A DNA stretch of 64,000 nt. Origin: DRKI01 sp011051875 (GTDB lineage Bacteria > Desulfobacterota > Desulfobulbia > Desulfobulbales > Desulfobulbaceae). Shown piece by piece: positions 43,694 to 51,761 of this stretch. The position numbers and the translations under genes are program-made. The notes under the pieces were generated by a model that was not told where the DNA came from, searched no databases, and worked only from the letters and a program-made list of their open reading frames with translations. The first letter of the stretch is position 1, and every line of letters starts with the position of its first letter. The stretch lies in NCBI GenBank assembly GCA_026990385.1, contig JALXDL010000037.1, forward strand, positions 9,264-73,263, given 5' to 3'.

Positions 43694-44206
43694 ATGGCAA
43701 TCAAGGAAATCATCACCTATCCCCACCCGGTGCTGCGGGAGAAGGCGAAAAAGATAACAACGTTCGACGATGAGCTGAGGCAGCTGGCCGCCGATATGGG
43801 CGAGACCATGTACAAGGCGCCCGGGGTCGGCCTGGCCGCCAACCAGATCGGCCTGGCCGTACAGTTGGTGGTGGTGGATGTCTCCAGGGAAAAGGATGAA
43901 AAAAAGTTCATCGCCCTGGTCAACCCCGTCCTCTCCGAGGGCGAGGGGAGCGAGATCGACGAGGAGGGATGCCTCAGCGTTATCGACTACCAGGCCAAGG
44001 TCAAACGGTTCAGGAAGATCAAGGTCACGGCCCAGGATCTGGAGGGCAAGGAGATGGAATTCGTTGCCGAAGACCGTTTTGCCCGCATCATCCAGCACGA
44101 GGTGGACCACCTGAACGGCACCCTGTTCATCGACCGGATCAGCCGGCTCAAGCTGAGCCTCTATAAAAAGAAGCTGAAAAAAATCCTGAGGAACAACAGA
44201 CAATGA
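43694..44206 (+). CDS. def: Peptide deformylase
   Basis: This 170-residue enzyme removes the formyl group from new proteins. All three motifs are present: GVGLAANQIG (44-53), EGCLSV with metal ligand Cys93, and QHEVDHLNG with His135, Glu136 and His139. Its stop overlaps the start of fmt (ATGA), the usual def-fmt pair. Confidence 0.97.
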   Translation: MAIKEIITYPHPVLREKAKKITTFDDELRQLAADMGETMYKAPGVGLAANQIGLAVQLVVVDVSREKDEKKFIALVNPVLSEGEGSEIDEEGCLSVIDYQAKVKRFRKIKVTAQDLEGKEMEFVAEDRFARIIQHEVDHLNGTLFIDRISRLKLSLYKKKLKKILRNNRQ

Positions 44207-45147
44207 CCCGACCCCTGCGGATCGTCTTCATGGGCACGCCCGACTTCGCGGTTCCCGCACTCCAGGCCCTCATCCACGGCCCGGACCAGGTGGTCGCCGC
44301 GGTCTGCCAGCCGGACCGGCCGCGGGGACGGGGCAGGAAACTGACACCGCCGCCGGTCAAGGTCTGTGCTGAAGCCGCCGGGATTCCGGTCCTCCAGCCC
44401 GCCTCCATCCGCAGCGAAGAGTTTCACCAGGCCGTGCGGGAGCTGCGGCCGGATCTCATCGTGGTCGCGGCCTATGGCAAGATCCTGCCCGGCTCCCTGC
44501 TCAACCTGCCGCCCATGGGCACCATCAACGTCCACGGCTCCCTGCTGCCGAAATACCGGGGGGCGGCGCCCATCCAGTGGGCTGTGATCAATGGCGAGAC
44601 CGAGACCGGGGTCACCATCATGCAGATGGACGAAGGCATGGATACCGGCGACATCCTGCTGCCGGTGAAGACCCCCATCAGCGAGGAGGACACCGCCGGC
44701 ACCCTTTTTGCCAGGCTGGCCAGGCTGGGCGGCGAGGCCCTGGTCCAGGCCATTGCCCTGCTCAAGGAGGGCAGGCTCACTCCCGTACCCCAGGACGATG
44801 CCCTGGCCACCGAGGCACCCATGCTGACCAAGGAGCAGGGCCGCCTCGACTGGAGCCGGGATGCACGGTCCCTGCACTGCCTGATCCGCGGCCTGGATCC
44901 CTGGCCGTCCGCCTACACCTTCCTCGGCGGCAAGCGATTCCGCCTCTTTCGGCCAGCCGTGGTCGCGGGCGAGGTCAGCCAGCCGCCGGGCACGATCTGC
45001 CGCGCCGACCGGGAGGGATTGCTCATCGCCACCGGCCGCGACCATCTCCTGGTCCGCGAGATCCAGCCCGAGGGCAAGAAACGGATGGATGTCCAGGCCT
45101 GTCTCTGCGGTGGCCGGATCCACGCCGGCGACCGTTTCGACGCATGA
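44203..45147 (+). CDS. fmt: Methionyl-tRNA formyltransferase
   Basis: This 314-residue enzyme formylates initiator Met-tRNA using 10-formyl-tetrahydrofolate. It shows FMGTPDFAVPAL near residue 9, the folate-binding HGSLLPKYRGAAPIQW near 109-124, and ETGVTIMQMDEGMDTGDIL. The C-terminal tRNA-binding domain is present. It overlaps def upstream and larC downstream by ATGA junctions, so the three are probably co-translated. Confidence 0.97.
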   Translation: MTRPLRIVFMGTPDFAVPALQALIHGPDQVVAAVCQPDRPRGRGRKLTPPPVKVCAEAAGIPVLQPASIRSEEFHQAVRELRPDLIVVAAYGKILPGSLLNLPPMGTINVHGSLLPKYRGAAPIQWAVINGETETGVTIMQMDEGMDTGDILLPVKTPISEEDTAGTLFARLARLGGEALVQAIALLKEGRLTPVPQDDALATEAPMLTKEQGRLDWSRDARSLHCLIRGLDPWPSAYTFLGGKRFRLFRPAVVAGEVSQPPGTICRADREGLLIATGRDHLLVREIQPEGKKRMDVQACLCGGRIHAGDRFDA

Positions 45148-46310
45148 AGATCGGCTACCTCGACTGCTTCTCCGGCATCGCCGGGGACATGCTCCTCGGC
45201 GCCCTGGTGGCCGCAGGCCTGCCCGAGGCGATCCTGCACCGCAGCGTGGAGGAGCTGGGCCTGGCCGGATGCCGGGTTCGTGTTTCACATGAAACAATCA
45301 GCGGCCTGGCCGCCGTACGGGTCACGGTCCAGGCCGACGGGGAGCAACCGCACCGCCGCCTGCGCCGGATCGAGGAGATCCTGGACCAGAGCCGGCTGCC
45401 CGGTCCGGTGCGGCAGCGGGCCGCGGCCATCTTCCGCCGCCTGGCCATGGCCGAGGCCGCGGTGCACGGCACCGGCGTCGACGAGGTGCACTTCCACGAG
45501 ACCGGGGCCCTGGACGCCCTGGTGGACGTGGTCGGCGCGGTGGCCGGCCTGCAGCATCTCGGCATCGAACGGCTGGTCTGCTCGCCCCTGCCCATGCCGC
45601 GGGGCCATGTCCGCTGCGCGCACGGCGAGCTGCCCCTGCCCGCGCCCGCGGTCTGCGAGCTGCTCGCCGGCGTGCCGGTCCAGGGTGAGGACCTGGATCA
45701 GGAACTGGTCACCCCCACCGGGGCCGCCATTGTGCGGGAACTGGCAGCGCAGTTCGGCCCCCTGCCTCCCATGACCCTGGACCAGACCGGCTACGGCGCA
45801 GGGAGCACGCAGCGGCGGGACAGGCGGCCGAACCTGCTCCGGCTCATGATCGGCACCGGTTTCCCGGCCGCGGAAAGCCAGGAGGTGGAGGTCATGGAGA
45901 CCCATCTCGATGACTGGAACCCGGAGACCTGGCCCCACGTGGCCGAACGGCTCATGGCGGCCGGTGCCCTGGACGTGAGCCTTGCGCCCATCCAGATGAA
46001 GAAGGGACGGCCCGGATTCCTGCTGCGGGTGATCTCTGACCCGGCCCATTCCATTGCCCTGCGGGAGATCGTGTTCACGGAGACCAGTGCCATCGGCCTG
46101 CGCTTCCACCGCATGCAGCGCATGACCCTGCCCCGGCGGGAGGTGCTGGTCGATACTCCCTGGGGCGAGGTGCGCGCCAAGGAGATCCGCACCCCGGCCG
46201 GCACGGTCCTGACGCCCGAGTACGAGGCCTGCCGCCGGCTGGCAGAAGAACGCGGTGTTCCCCTGGCCACCGTGTACCGGGAGATCAGCCGCGGACCAGG
46301 GCGCGACTGA
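45144..46310 (+). CDS. larC: Nickel-pincer cofactor biosynthesis protein LarC
   Basis: This 388-residue protein begins MKIGYLDCFSGIAGDM, the LarC signature, and has EVHFHETGALDALVDVVGA near residue 112 and LDDWNPETWPHVAERL near 255. LarC inserts nickel into the pyridinium dithiocarboxylate mononucleotide made by LarB and LarE, giving the cofactor of lactate racemase and relatives. In Lactobacillus larC is read through a programmed frameshift; here it is one continuous frame. Neither larB, larE nor larA is in the window. Confidence 0.9.
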   Translation: MKIGYLDCFSGIAGDMLLGALVAAGLPEAILHRSVEELGLAGCRVRVSHETISGLAAVRVTVQADGEQPHRRLRRIEEILDQSRLPGPVRQRAAAIFRRLAMAEAAVHGTGVDEVHFHETGALDALVDVVGAVAGLQHLGIERLVCSPLPMPRGHVRCAHGELPLPAPAVCELLAGVPVQGEDLDQELVTPTGAAIVRELAAQFGPLPPMTLDQTGYGAGSTQRRDRRPNLLRLMIGTGFPAAESQEVEVMETHLDDWNPETWPHVAERLMAAGALDVSLAPIQMKKGRPGFLLRVISDPAHSIALREIVFTETSAIGLRFHRMQRMTLPRREVLVDTPWGEVRAKEIRTPAGTVLTPEYEACRRLAEERGVPLATVYREISRGPGRD

Positions 46311-46444
46311 CAATGGCCGACCCACGGACCACATCCCCTGGCCGGGAACGGTCCCGGCCCGTGAAGACCAGGGCCTGTTCAACACGACAGCCATACCGTC
46401 GGCACAACACCCCGCTTCCCTCTCCTCCTGTCTCCTGAGTCTCC

Positions 46445-46900
46445 ATGGATCGTCTCTACATGTTCATAGCCACCGGCGCCGGTAGCGGTTACCTGCCCGG
46501 GGCGCCTGGCACCTGGGGCTCCCTGGCCGGTGTCCTGCTCTGGCTGGCAGTGGGCCGGCTCGCGCTTGCCCCCTACCTGGCCATGCTCCTGTCGCTGCTG
46601 GTCATCGGCGTCATCGCCGCCGGCGCCGCGGAGAAGATCGTTGACCGTCCCGATCCCGGGCTGGTAGTCATTGACGAGATCGCGGGCCAGCTGATCGTGC
46701 TCACCGGCGCGCCCCTGCAACTGCCGGTCCTCATTGCAGCCTTTGTTTTGTTCCGTTTTTTTGATATCCTGAAACCATTCCCCGCAGGCTGGCTGGACCG
46801 GCACATCCACGGCGGTCCGGGTATCATGCTCGACGACGTGGTTGCCGGGCTTTACGGCCTCCTCGTTCTGCAGGCGGGAATCCACTTCCTGGGAGCATGA
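46445..46900 (+). CDS. pgpA: Phosphatidylglycerophosphatase A
   Basis: This 151-residue membrane enzyme removes phosphate from phosphatidylglycerol phosphate. It shows GSGYLPGAPGTWGSL near the N-terminus, VVIDEIAGQLIVL near residue 74-86, and RFFDILKPFPAGWLDR near 104, all PgpA landmarks. Three to four hydrophobic helices are present. Its stop overlaps the start of the amidohydrolase gene. Confidence 0.95.
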   Translation: MDRLYMFIATGAGSGYLPGAPGTWGSLAGVLLWLAVGRLALAPYLAMLLSLLVIGVIAAGAAEKIVDRPDPGLVVIDEIAGQLIVLTGAPLQLPVLIAAFVLFRFFDILKPFPAGWLDRHIHGGPGIMLDDVVAGLYGLLVLQAGIHFLGA

Positions 46901-47697
46901 ACATGACACACGGCTGTATCGACTTTCACACCCACGCCTTTCCCGACCAGGTGGCCGCCAACGCCATCCCGGCCCTGGAAAAGAAGGGCAATGTCAAGGC
47001 CTACCTGAACGGAACCGTGGCCGACCTGCTCGCCTCCATGGACCGGGCCGGCATCGAGCAGAGCGTCATCTGCTCCATCGCCACCAGGCCGGAGCAGTTC
47101 CGACCCATCCTCGACTGGTCACAGGCCATCCGCTCGCCGCGTATCATTCCTTTCCCCTCGGTCCACCCCGCTGACCCCGATCTCGAGGACCATGTACGCC
47201 AGGTAGCGGAGATGGGTTTCAAGGGCATCAAGCTCCATCCCTACTACCAGGATTTCTTCCTCGATGATCCTGCCATGGACCCCCTCTACCGGGCCGTTGC
47301 CGACCAGGGGCTGCTGCTGGTCGTGCACACGGGTCAGGACATCGGTTTTCCTGCCGACGACCGGGCAGCGCCACAGCGCATCCTCAACCTGGCCAGGCAG
47401 CTGCCCACCCTGCGGCTGATCACCACCCATCTCGGCGGCTGGAACATGTGGGACGAGGTCCGCAGCACCCTCACCGGGCTGCCCATCTATATGGAGCTTT
47501 CCTTTTCCCTGGACTTTCTTGACCAGATCCGGCTGCGCGACATGATCGAATCGCACCCACCGGGTTATGTGCTGTTCGGCTCCGACTCACCCTGGGCCGA
47601 CCAGGCCACCACCCTGAAGATGCTGGGCCGTCTCGGCCTGGACGACGAGATGTACCAGGGGATCATCCGCGAAAACGCCCTGGCCCTGCTGGCCTGA
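46897..47697 (+). CDS. Amidohydrolase family metal-dependent hydrolase
   Basis: This 266-residue TIM-barrel protein has the metal-binding DFHTHAF at the N-terminus, KGIKLHPYYQDF near residue 108, VVHTGQD, THLGG and FGSDSPW. These are His and Asp positions of the amidohydrolase-2 (decarboxylase/lactonase) group. The substrate is unknown. It overlaps pgpA by four bases. A palindromic hairpin (47699-47733) starts at its stop codon. Confidence 0.85.
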   Translation: MNMTHGCIDFHTHAFPDQVAANAIPALEKKGNVKAYLNGTVADLLASMDRAGIEQSVICSIATRPEQFRPILDWSQAIRSPRIIPFPSVHPADPDLEDHVRQVAEMGFKGIKLHPYYQDFFLDDPAMDPLYRAVADQGLLLVVHTGQDIGFPADDRAAPQRILNLARQLPTLRLITTHLGGWNMWDEVRSTLTGLPIYMELSFSLDFLDQIRLRDMIESHPPGYVLFGSDSPWADQATTLKMLGRLGLDDEMYQGIIRENALALLA

Positions 47698-47782
47698 GAC
47701 AGGTGTCCCCTCCGGTGCGGCGGGGGCACCTGTGATGGCTTACGGTTACAGAAGGCCCCGGGGGCCACTGACAGGAAACAGC

Positions 47783-47813
47783 AACGCCCGGCCATGATAA
47801 ATGGCCGGGCGTT
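47783..47813. terminator. Strong bidirectional hairpin terminator
   Basis: A 13-bp perfect stem (AACGCCCGGCCAT, 47783-47795, with its complement at 47801-47813) and loop GATAA stands between two converging genes. The T content after it is modest on both strands. It probably ends both transcripts. Confidence 0.7.
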
Positions 47814-47875
47814 GTCGTCTGAGGAGGGGCAGAGGGAGGCTGCCCTTGGAGGATACGTGTGTGGTGTTGAACTCT

Positions 47876-48094
47876 TTACATGCCGGTTACAGCGCTGAAC
47901 CAGGCCTTGGCCAGGGCAATGGGTCCGCCGGCGGCGATCATGCCGGCAGCCAGGCTGGCAAGGGCCCACAGACCGACGATGGCGCCGGCTACGCCCAAGG
48001 TGACCAGTGTACCCCGGGAGACTTCCGCCTCAACGGCTACGTTGGTCTTTTCACTGGTTCTGGACTTGACGATGGTGTTGGTATTGGCGGTCAT
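47876..48094 (-). CDS. Small single-helix membrane protein (72 residues)
   Basis: The product starts MTANTNTIVKSRTSEKT. It has a hydrophobic stretch (TLVTLGVAGAIVGLWALASLAAGMIA, about residues 33-58) and ends PIALAKAWFSAVTGM. ATG 48094 is chosen because of a perfect AGGAGGT 7 bases upstream. It is probably an inner-membrane peptide of unknown role. The 267 bases before it, up to dapL, show no gene. Confidence 0.7.
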   Translation of the reverse strand: MTANTNTIVKSRTSEKTNVAVEAEVSRGTLVTLGVAGAIVGLWALASLAAGMIAAGGPIALAKAWFSAVTGM

Positions 48095-48361
48095 GGTGGT
48101 ACCTCCTGCAATATGTGGACTCAAGATCTGTCTCGCATGTTCTTCATACGATGCATTCGCTTTTGTCTTTTATATTGCAGAGACCGTGCCATATTAAAAT
48201 ATTCAATAAAATCAAAGAAAACAAAGAACCAGTCCCCGAAACCCATGCCAAAATGACAAGCCGCCTTGCCATGCTGACAAAAGGCAAGCGTTCCCAGGGC
48301 ACCCCATCTGCACGCGCTCGAACCGCACAATATAGGGGCTGTTTGATTATCCCCCGGTCTT

Positions 48362-49585
48362 TCAGGCCAGGGCCCCGCGGATCCGCTCCATGGCCCTGCT
48401 CACATTGTCAAAAGAGTTGAAGGCAGAGAGCCGGATGTATCCCTGTCCGCACTTGCCGAACCCGGCGCCGGGCGTGCAGACCACGCCGGCCTTTTCCAGG
48501 AGCAGGTCAAAGAACTCCCAGGAGTCCCGATCACCCCATATCCAGATATAGGGCGAGTTGTCCCCGCCAACCAGTTCATAGCCGAGATCCCTCATTGCAC
48601 CTGCGATATGGGCCGCGTTGCGCAGGTAGGCGTCGGTCAGCTCCCGGACCTGGGCCTGGCCCTCCTCGGAATAGACCGCCTCGGCCGCCCGCTGGACCGG
48701 GTAGGAGACCCCGTTGAACTTGGTGCAGTGGCGCCGGTTCCAGAGCGGGTGCACCGGCTGGCGGTTCCCGGCCGAGTCCCAGGCCGTGCATTCCTTTGGC
48801 ACCACGGTATAGGCGCAGCGGGTACCGGTGAAGCCGGCGTTCTTGGAAAAGCTGCGAAACTCGATGGCCACCTCGCGTGCGCCCTCGATCTCGTAGATGG
48901 AATGGGGCAGGGAATCGTCACGGATAAAGGACTCGTAGGCGGCATCAAAGAGGATGAGCGCCTTCTGGTCACGGGCAAAATCGACCCAGGCGGCAAGCTG
49001 CTCGCGGCTGATGGTGGAGCCGGTGGGATTGTTGGGAAAACAGAGATAGATCAGGTCCACCGGTTCGTCGGGCAGGGCTGGCACATAGTTGTTCTCCCGC
49101 ATGGAATCAAGGTAGACGACTCCCTGGTAGCGGCCGTCGGCAAAGGGGCCGGTACGGCCGGCCATGACGTTGGTATCCAGGTAGACGGGATAGACCGGGT
49201 CCGGGATGGCGACCCGGGCGTCAACGGAAAAAAGTTCCTGGATATTGCCGGTATCGCACTTGGCCCCGTCGGAGACAAAGATCTCGTCGACCGATATATC
49301 GGCGCCCCGGGCCCGGAAATCGTGCTCGGCAATGGCCTGGCGGAGAAACTCGTAGCCCTGTTCAGGCCCATAGCCCCGGAAGGTGGCGTCATCGGCCATC
49401 TCGTCCACTGCCCGGTGAAAGGCCTGTACGCAGGCCCGGGGCAGGGCCCTGGTCACATCGCCGATCCCGAGCTTGATCACCTCCCGGTCCGGGTGCTTTT
49501 CCTGGAAATCAGCAACCCGGCGGGCGATATCGGAAAAGAGGTATGATGCCTGCAGTTTCAGGTAGTTTTCATTGATCTTCAGCAT
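48362..49585 (-). CDS. dapL: LL-diaminopimelate aminotransferase
   Basis: This 407-residue class I/II PLP enzyme converts tetrahydrodipicolinate to LL-diaminopimelate in one step for lysine and peptidoglycan synthesis. It begins MLKINENYLKLQASYLFSDIARRV, has FVSDGAKCDTGNIQELF, CFPNNPTGS and the PLP lysine in SFSKNAGFTGTR. The close match and length are typical of DapL, common in Desulfobacterota. ATG 49585 is chosen from the conserved start. Confidence 0.95.
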   Translation of the reverse strand: MLKINENYLKLQASYLFSDIARRVADFQEKHPDREVIKLGIGDVTRALPRACVQAFHRAVDEMADDATFRGYGPEQGYEFLRQAIAEHDFRARGADISVDEIFVSDGAKCDTGNIQELFSVDARVAIPDPVYPVYLDTNVMAGRTGPFADGRYQGVVYLDSMRENNYVPALPDEPVDLIYLCFPNNPTGSTISREQLAAWVDFARDQKALILFDAAYESFIRDDSLPHSIYEIEGAREVAIEFRSFSKNAGFTGTRCAYTVVPKECTAWDSAGNRQPVHPLWNRRHCTKFNGVSYPVQRAAEAVYSEEGQAQVRELTDAYLRNAAHIAGAMRDLGYELVGGDNSPYIWIWGDRDSWEFFDLLLEKAGVVCTPGAGFGKCGQGYIRLSAFNSFDNVSRAMERIRGALA

Positions 49586-49709
49586 AGTATTCTTCTCGTT
49601 CTTGGAAATCTGGAAAAACAGGGGCCCGGAATGAATCGGACCTCCCTGGCACACATCAAACCGGACAGTACATGCAGCTGTTCCGGCAACATTCCTCCGC
49701 GGCAACGGC

Positions 49710-50279
49710 TCAGATATCCACGATCACGCCGTTACTGAAATCATAGCCGTCCGTGGAGAGATCGTAGTCCATGCGGCCGGCGCGGATGGTGAATCCCTTG
49801 CCCACGATCTCGACGTCCACCGGGCTGATCACCATCTTGGTCTGGTCGTAATAGTGGAGGAGGTCGGTGTAAAGGACTTCGTGGGTGGCAGGCTTCCTGA
49901 CCACCACGGAATCGATCAGGATCAGGTGCCGCTCATCGAGGTAGTAGGTGCCGCGGTTGCTGGAGATCCGGATGGGCTGCTTGGGATCCTTGCCGACGTA
50001 GAGGGCATCGACCCCGATCATGCCCAGCTCCCGGTCGGTCCTGCCGGTGAATGCCCGCGCAGCCTTGATGATCCACTCCTTGCGCCCCTCACTGTTCAGG
50101 GTGATGGTGATGGAATCCATGATGAAGTTCTGGCTCTCCCCCTCGCCACTGCCGGGCAGGCTGGCCTCGAAATCGCCCCGCGGCGTCAGAAAGGAGACCA
50201 GGGCCGGTTTCCAGAGCGGACCGGAAACAAAGAGCAGGACCGGAATGAGCCAAAGCAGATTGCGCGGATTTTTCATCAT
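49710..50279 (-). CDS. lptC: LPS export protein LptC
   Basis: This 189-residue protein has one N-terminal anchor helix (LLWLIPVLLFVSGPLW) and a periplasmic beta-jellyroll (FIMDSITITLNSEG, GTYYLDERHLILIDSVVV, FTIRAGRMDYDLSTDGYDFSNGV). It passes lipopolysaccharide from the LptBFG complex to LptA. It overlaps kdsC by four bases, the common kdsC-lptC order. No lptA or lptB follows. Confidence 0.88.
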   Translation of the reverse strand: MMKNPRNLLWLIPVLLFVSGPLWKPALVSFLTPRGDFEASLPGSGEGESQNFIMDSITITLNSEGRKEWIIKAARAFTGRTDRELGMIGVDALYVGKDPKQPIRISSNRGTYYLDERHLILIDSVVVRKPATHEVLYTDLLHYYDQTKMVISPVDVEIVGKGFTIRAGRMDYDLSTDGYDFSNGVIVDI

Positions 50280-50923
50280 CGGTCATAGCGGGCCAGGGCG
50301 GCGGCCAGGGCGCCCCGCGCCTCGAGCAGCAGGTCGCAGACCTCGCGCACCGCGCCATGGCCGCCACCCTGGCCGGTGACATAGTGGACCCGCTGCCGCA
50401 CCTCGGCCACGGCGTCGGCGGGCGCAAGTGCCAGTCCCACCCGGCCCAGCAGGGGCAGGTCCAGCCAGTCGTCGCCCATGTAGGCGGTCTGGGGCGGCCG
50501 CAGCCCGCTTGCGGCCAGGATCTCCTCGTAGACCGCGAGCTTGTCCCTGCACCCCTGGTAGACATGGGCCAGGCCCAGGTCGGCGGCCCGGCGCCGCACC
50601 GCCTCCGAGGTCCGGGCCGTGATCAGGCCCACCTCCACCCCTCCGTCCTGGAGGATGCGGAGCCCGAACCCGTCCCGGGTGTTGAATCCCTTGCTTTCCC
50701 CGCCATCGCTGGTGTACATGATGGTCCCGTCCGTGAGCACACCGTCCACGTCGAGCAGGAGAAGACGGACCTGCCTGGCCCTGGGCAGCACGCTTTTCCA
50801 GGCAGCGCTGCGCGCAAGCGGACGGTTGCGGGCCAGGGCCCGTTCCCGCAGGGCCGAGGTCAGCTCGCAGTCCGAGGGATAGCCCTCCTTGCCGGACAGA
50901 CCGCAGCTACCGTGATCCATCAT
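50276..50923 (-). CDS. kdsC: 3-deoxy-manno-octulosonate-8-phosphate phosphatase KdsC
   Basis: This 215-residue HAD phosphatase carries the nucleophile motif LLLLDVDGVLTDG near residue 52, LITARTS near 88 and YMGDDWLDLPLL near 148. It removes phosphate from Kdo-8-P in lipopolysaccharide core synthesis. About 45 residues precede the usual start of the fold. The ATG at 50923 is supported by GGGGAAGAGA just upstream and overlaps the end of kdsA. Confidence 0.92.
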   Translation of the reverse strand: MMDHGSCGLSGKEGYPSDCELTSALRERALARNRPLARSAAWKSVLPRARQVRLLLLDVDGVLTDGTIMYTSDGGESKGFNTRDGFGLRILQDGGVEVGLITARTSEAVRRRAADLGLAHVYQGCRDKLAVYEEILAASGLRPPQTAYMGDDWLDLPLLGRVGLALAPADAVAEVRQRVHYVTGQGGGHGAVREVCDLLLEARGALAAALARYDR

Positions 50924-51761
50924 TCTCTTCCCCGGTTGCGGCGGTCCGGATGGCCAAAAGCTGCCTGAGCAGGGGCTCCACCTGGTCCAGGGGCCAGGAG
51001 TTGGGGCCGTCACAGAGGGCATGGTCTGGGTCGGGATGCACCTCCATGAACAGACCGTCGATGCCAGCGGCCACCGCCGCCCGGGCAAGCGGCGGGATGA
51101 ACTCGCGCTGGCCGCCGGAACAGCCGTCGCCGCCGCCGGGGAGCTGCACGGAATGGGTGGCGTCGTAGACCACGGGACAGCCCAGGGAGCGCATTACCGG
51201 AAGCGACCGCATGTCCACCACCAGGTTGTTGTAGCCGAAACTGGCGCCCCGCTCGGTGAGCAGGATGCGGTCGCAGCCCGCGGCCCGCAGCTTGTTCACA
51301 GCGTGCCGCATGTCCCAGGGCGAGACAAACTGGCCCTTTTTCAGGTTCACCGGCCGGCCCGACTTGGCCACCGCCACCAGCAGATCGGTCTGGCGGCAGA
51401 GAAAGGCCGGGATCTGGATGATGTCGAGGACATCGGCGGCCATTGCCACCTGGGCCACCTCGTGGATGTCCGAGACCACCGGCACCCCCACCTCGCTGCG
51501 CACCCGGGCCAGCTGGCGCAGGCCCTTTTCCAGGCCCGGCCCGCGGAACGAGTCCAGGGAGGTGCGGTTGGCCTTGTCAAAGGAGGCCTTGAACACGTAG
51601 GAGATCCCCAGCCGCTCCGCGATCATCTTCATCTCGCGGGCTATCTCCCAGGCCAGCTCGCCCGACTCGAGCACGCAGGGACCGGCCAGGAGCAGGAGCG
51701 GGCATCCCGGCCCCACCTCGATGGGCGCTGACTGGTTGTTGATGACAACGGTTTCGGTCAT
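50907..51761 (-). CDS. kdsA: 3-deoxy-8-phosphooctulonate synthase
   Basis: This 284-residue enzyme condenses phosphoenolpyruvate and arabinose-5-phosphate to Kdo-8-P. It shows LLLLAGPCVLES near residue 22, FKASFDKANRTS near 57, VSDIHE, KKGQFVSPWDM, and DATHSVQLPGG near 200. The cysteine in AGPC places it where metal-dependent forms bind their metal. It lies between pyrG and kdsC with overlaps at both ends. Confidence 0.96.
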   Translation of the reverse strand: MTETVVINNQSAPIEVGPGCPLLLLAGPCVLESGELAWEIAREMKMIAERLGISYVFKASFDKANRTSLDSFRGPGLEKGLRQLARVRSEVGVPVVSDIHEVAQVAMAADVLDIIQIPAFLCRQTDLLVAVAKSGRPVNLKKGQFVSPWDMRHAVNKLRAAGCDRILLTERGASFGYNNLVVDMRSLPVMRSLGCPVVYDATHSVQLPGGGDGCSGGQREFIPPLARAAVAAGIDGLFMEVHPDPDHALCDGPNSWPLDQVEPLLRQLLAIRTAATGEENDGSR

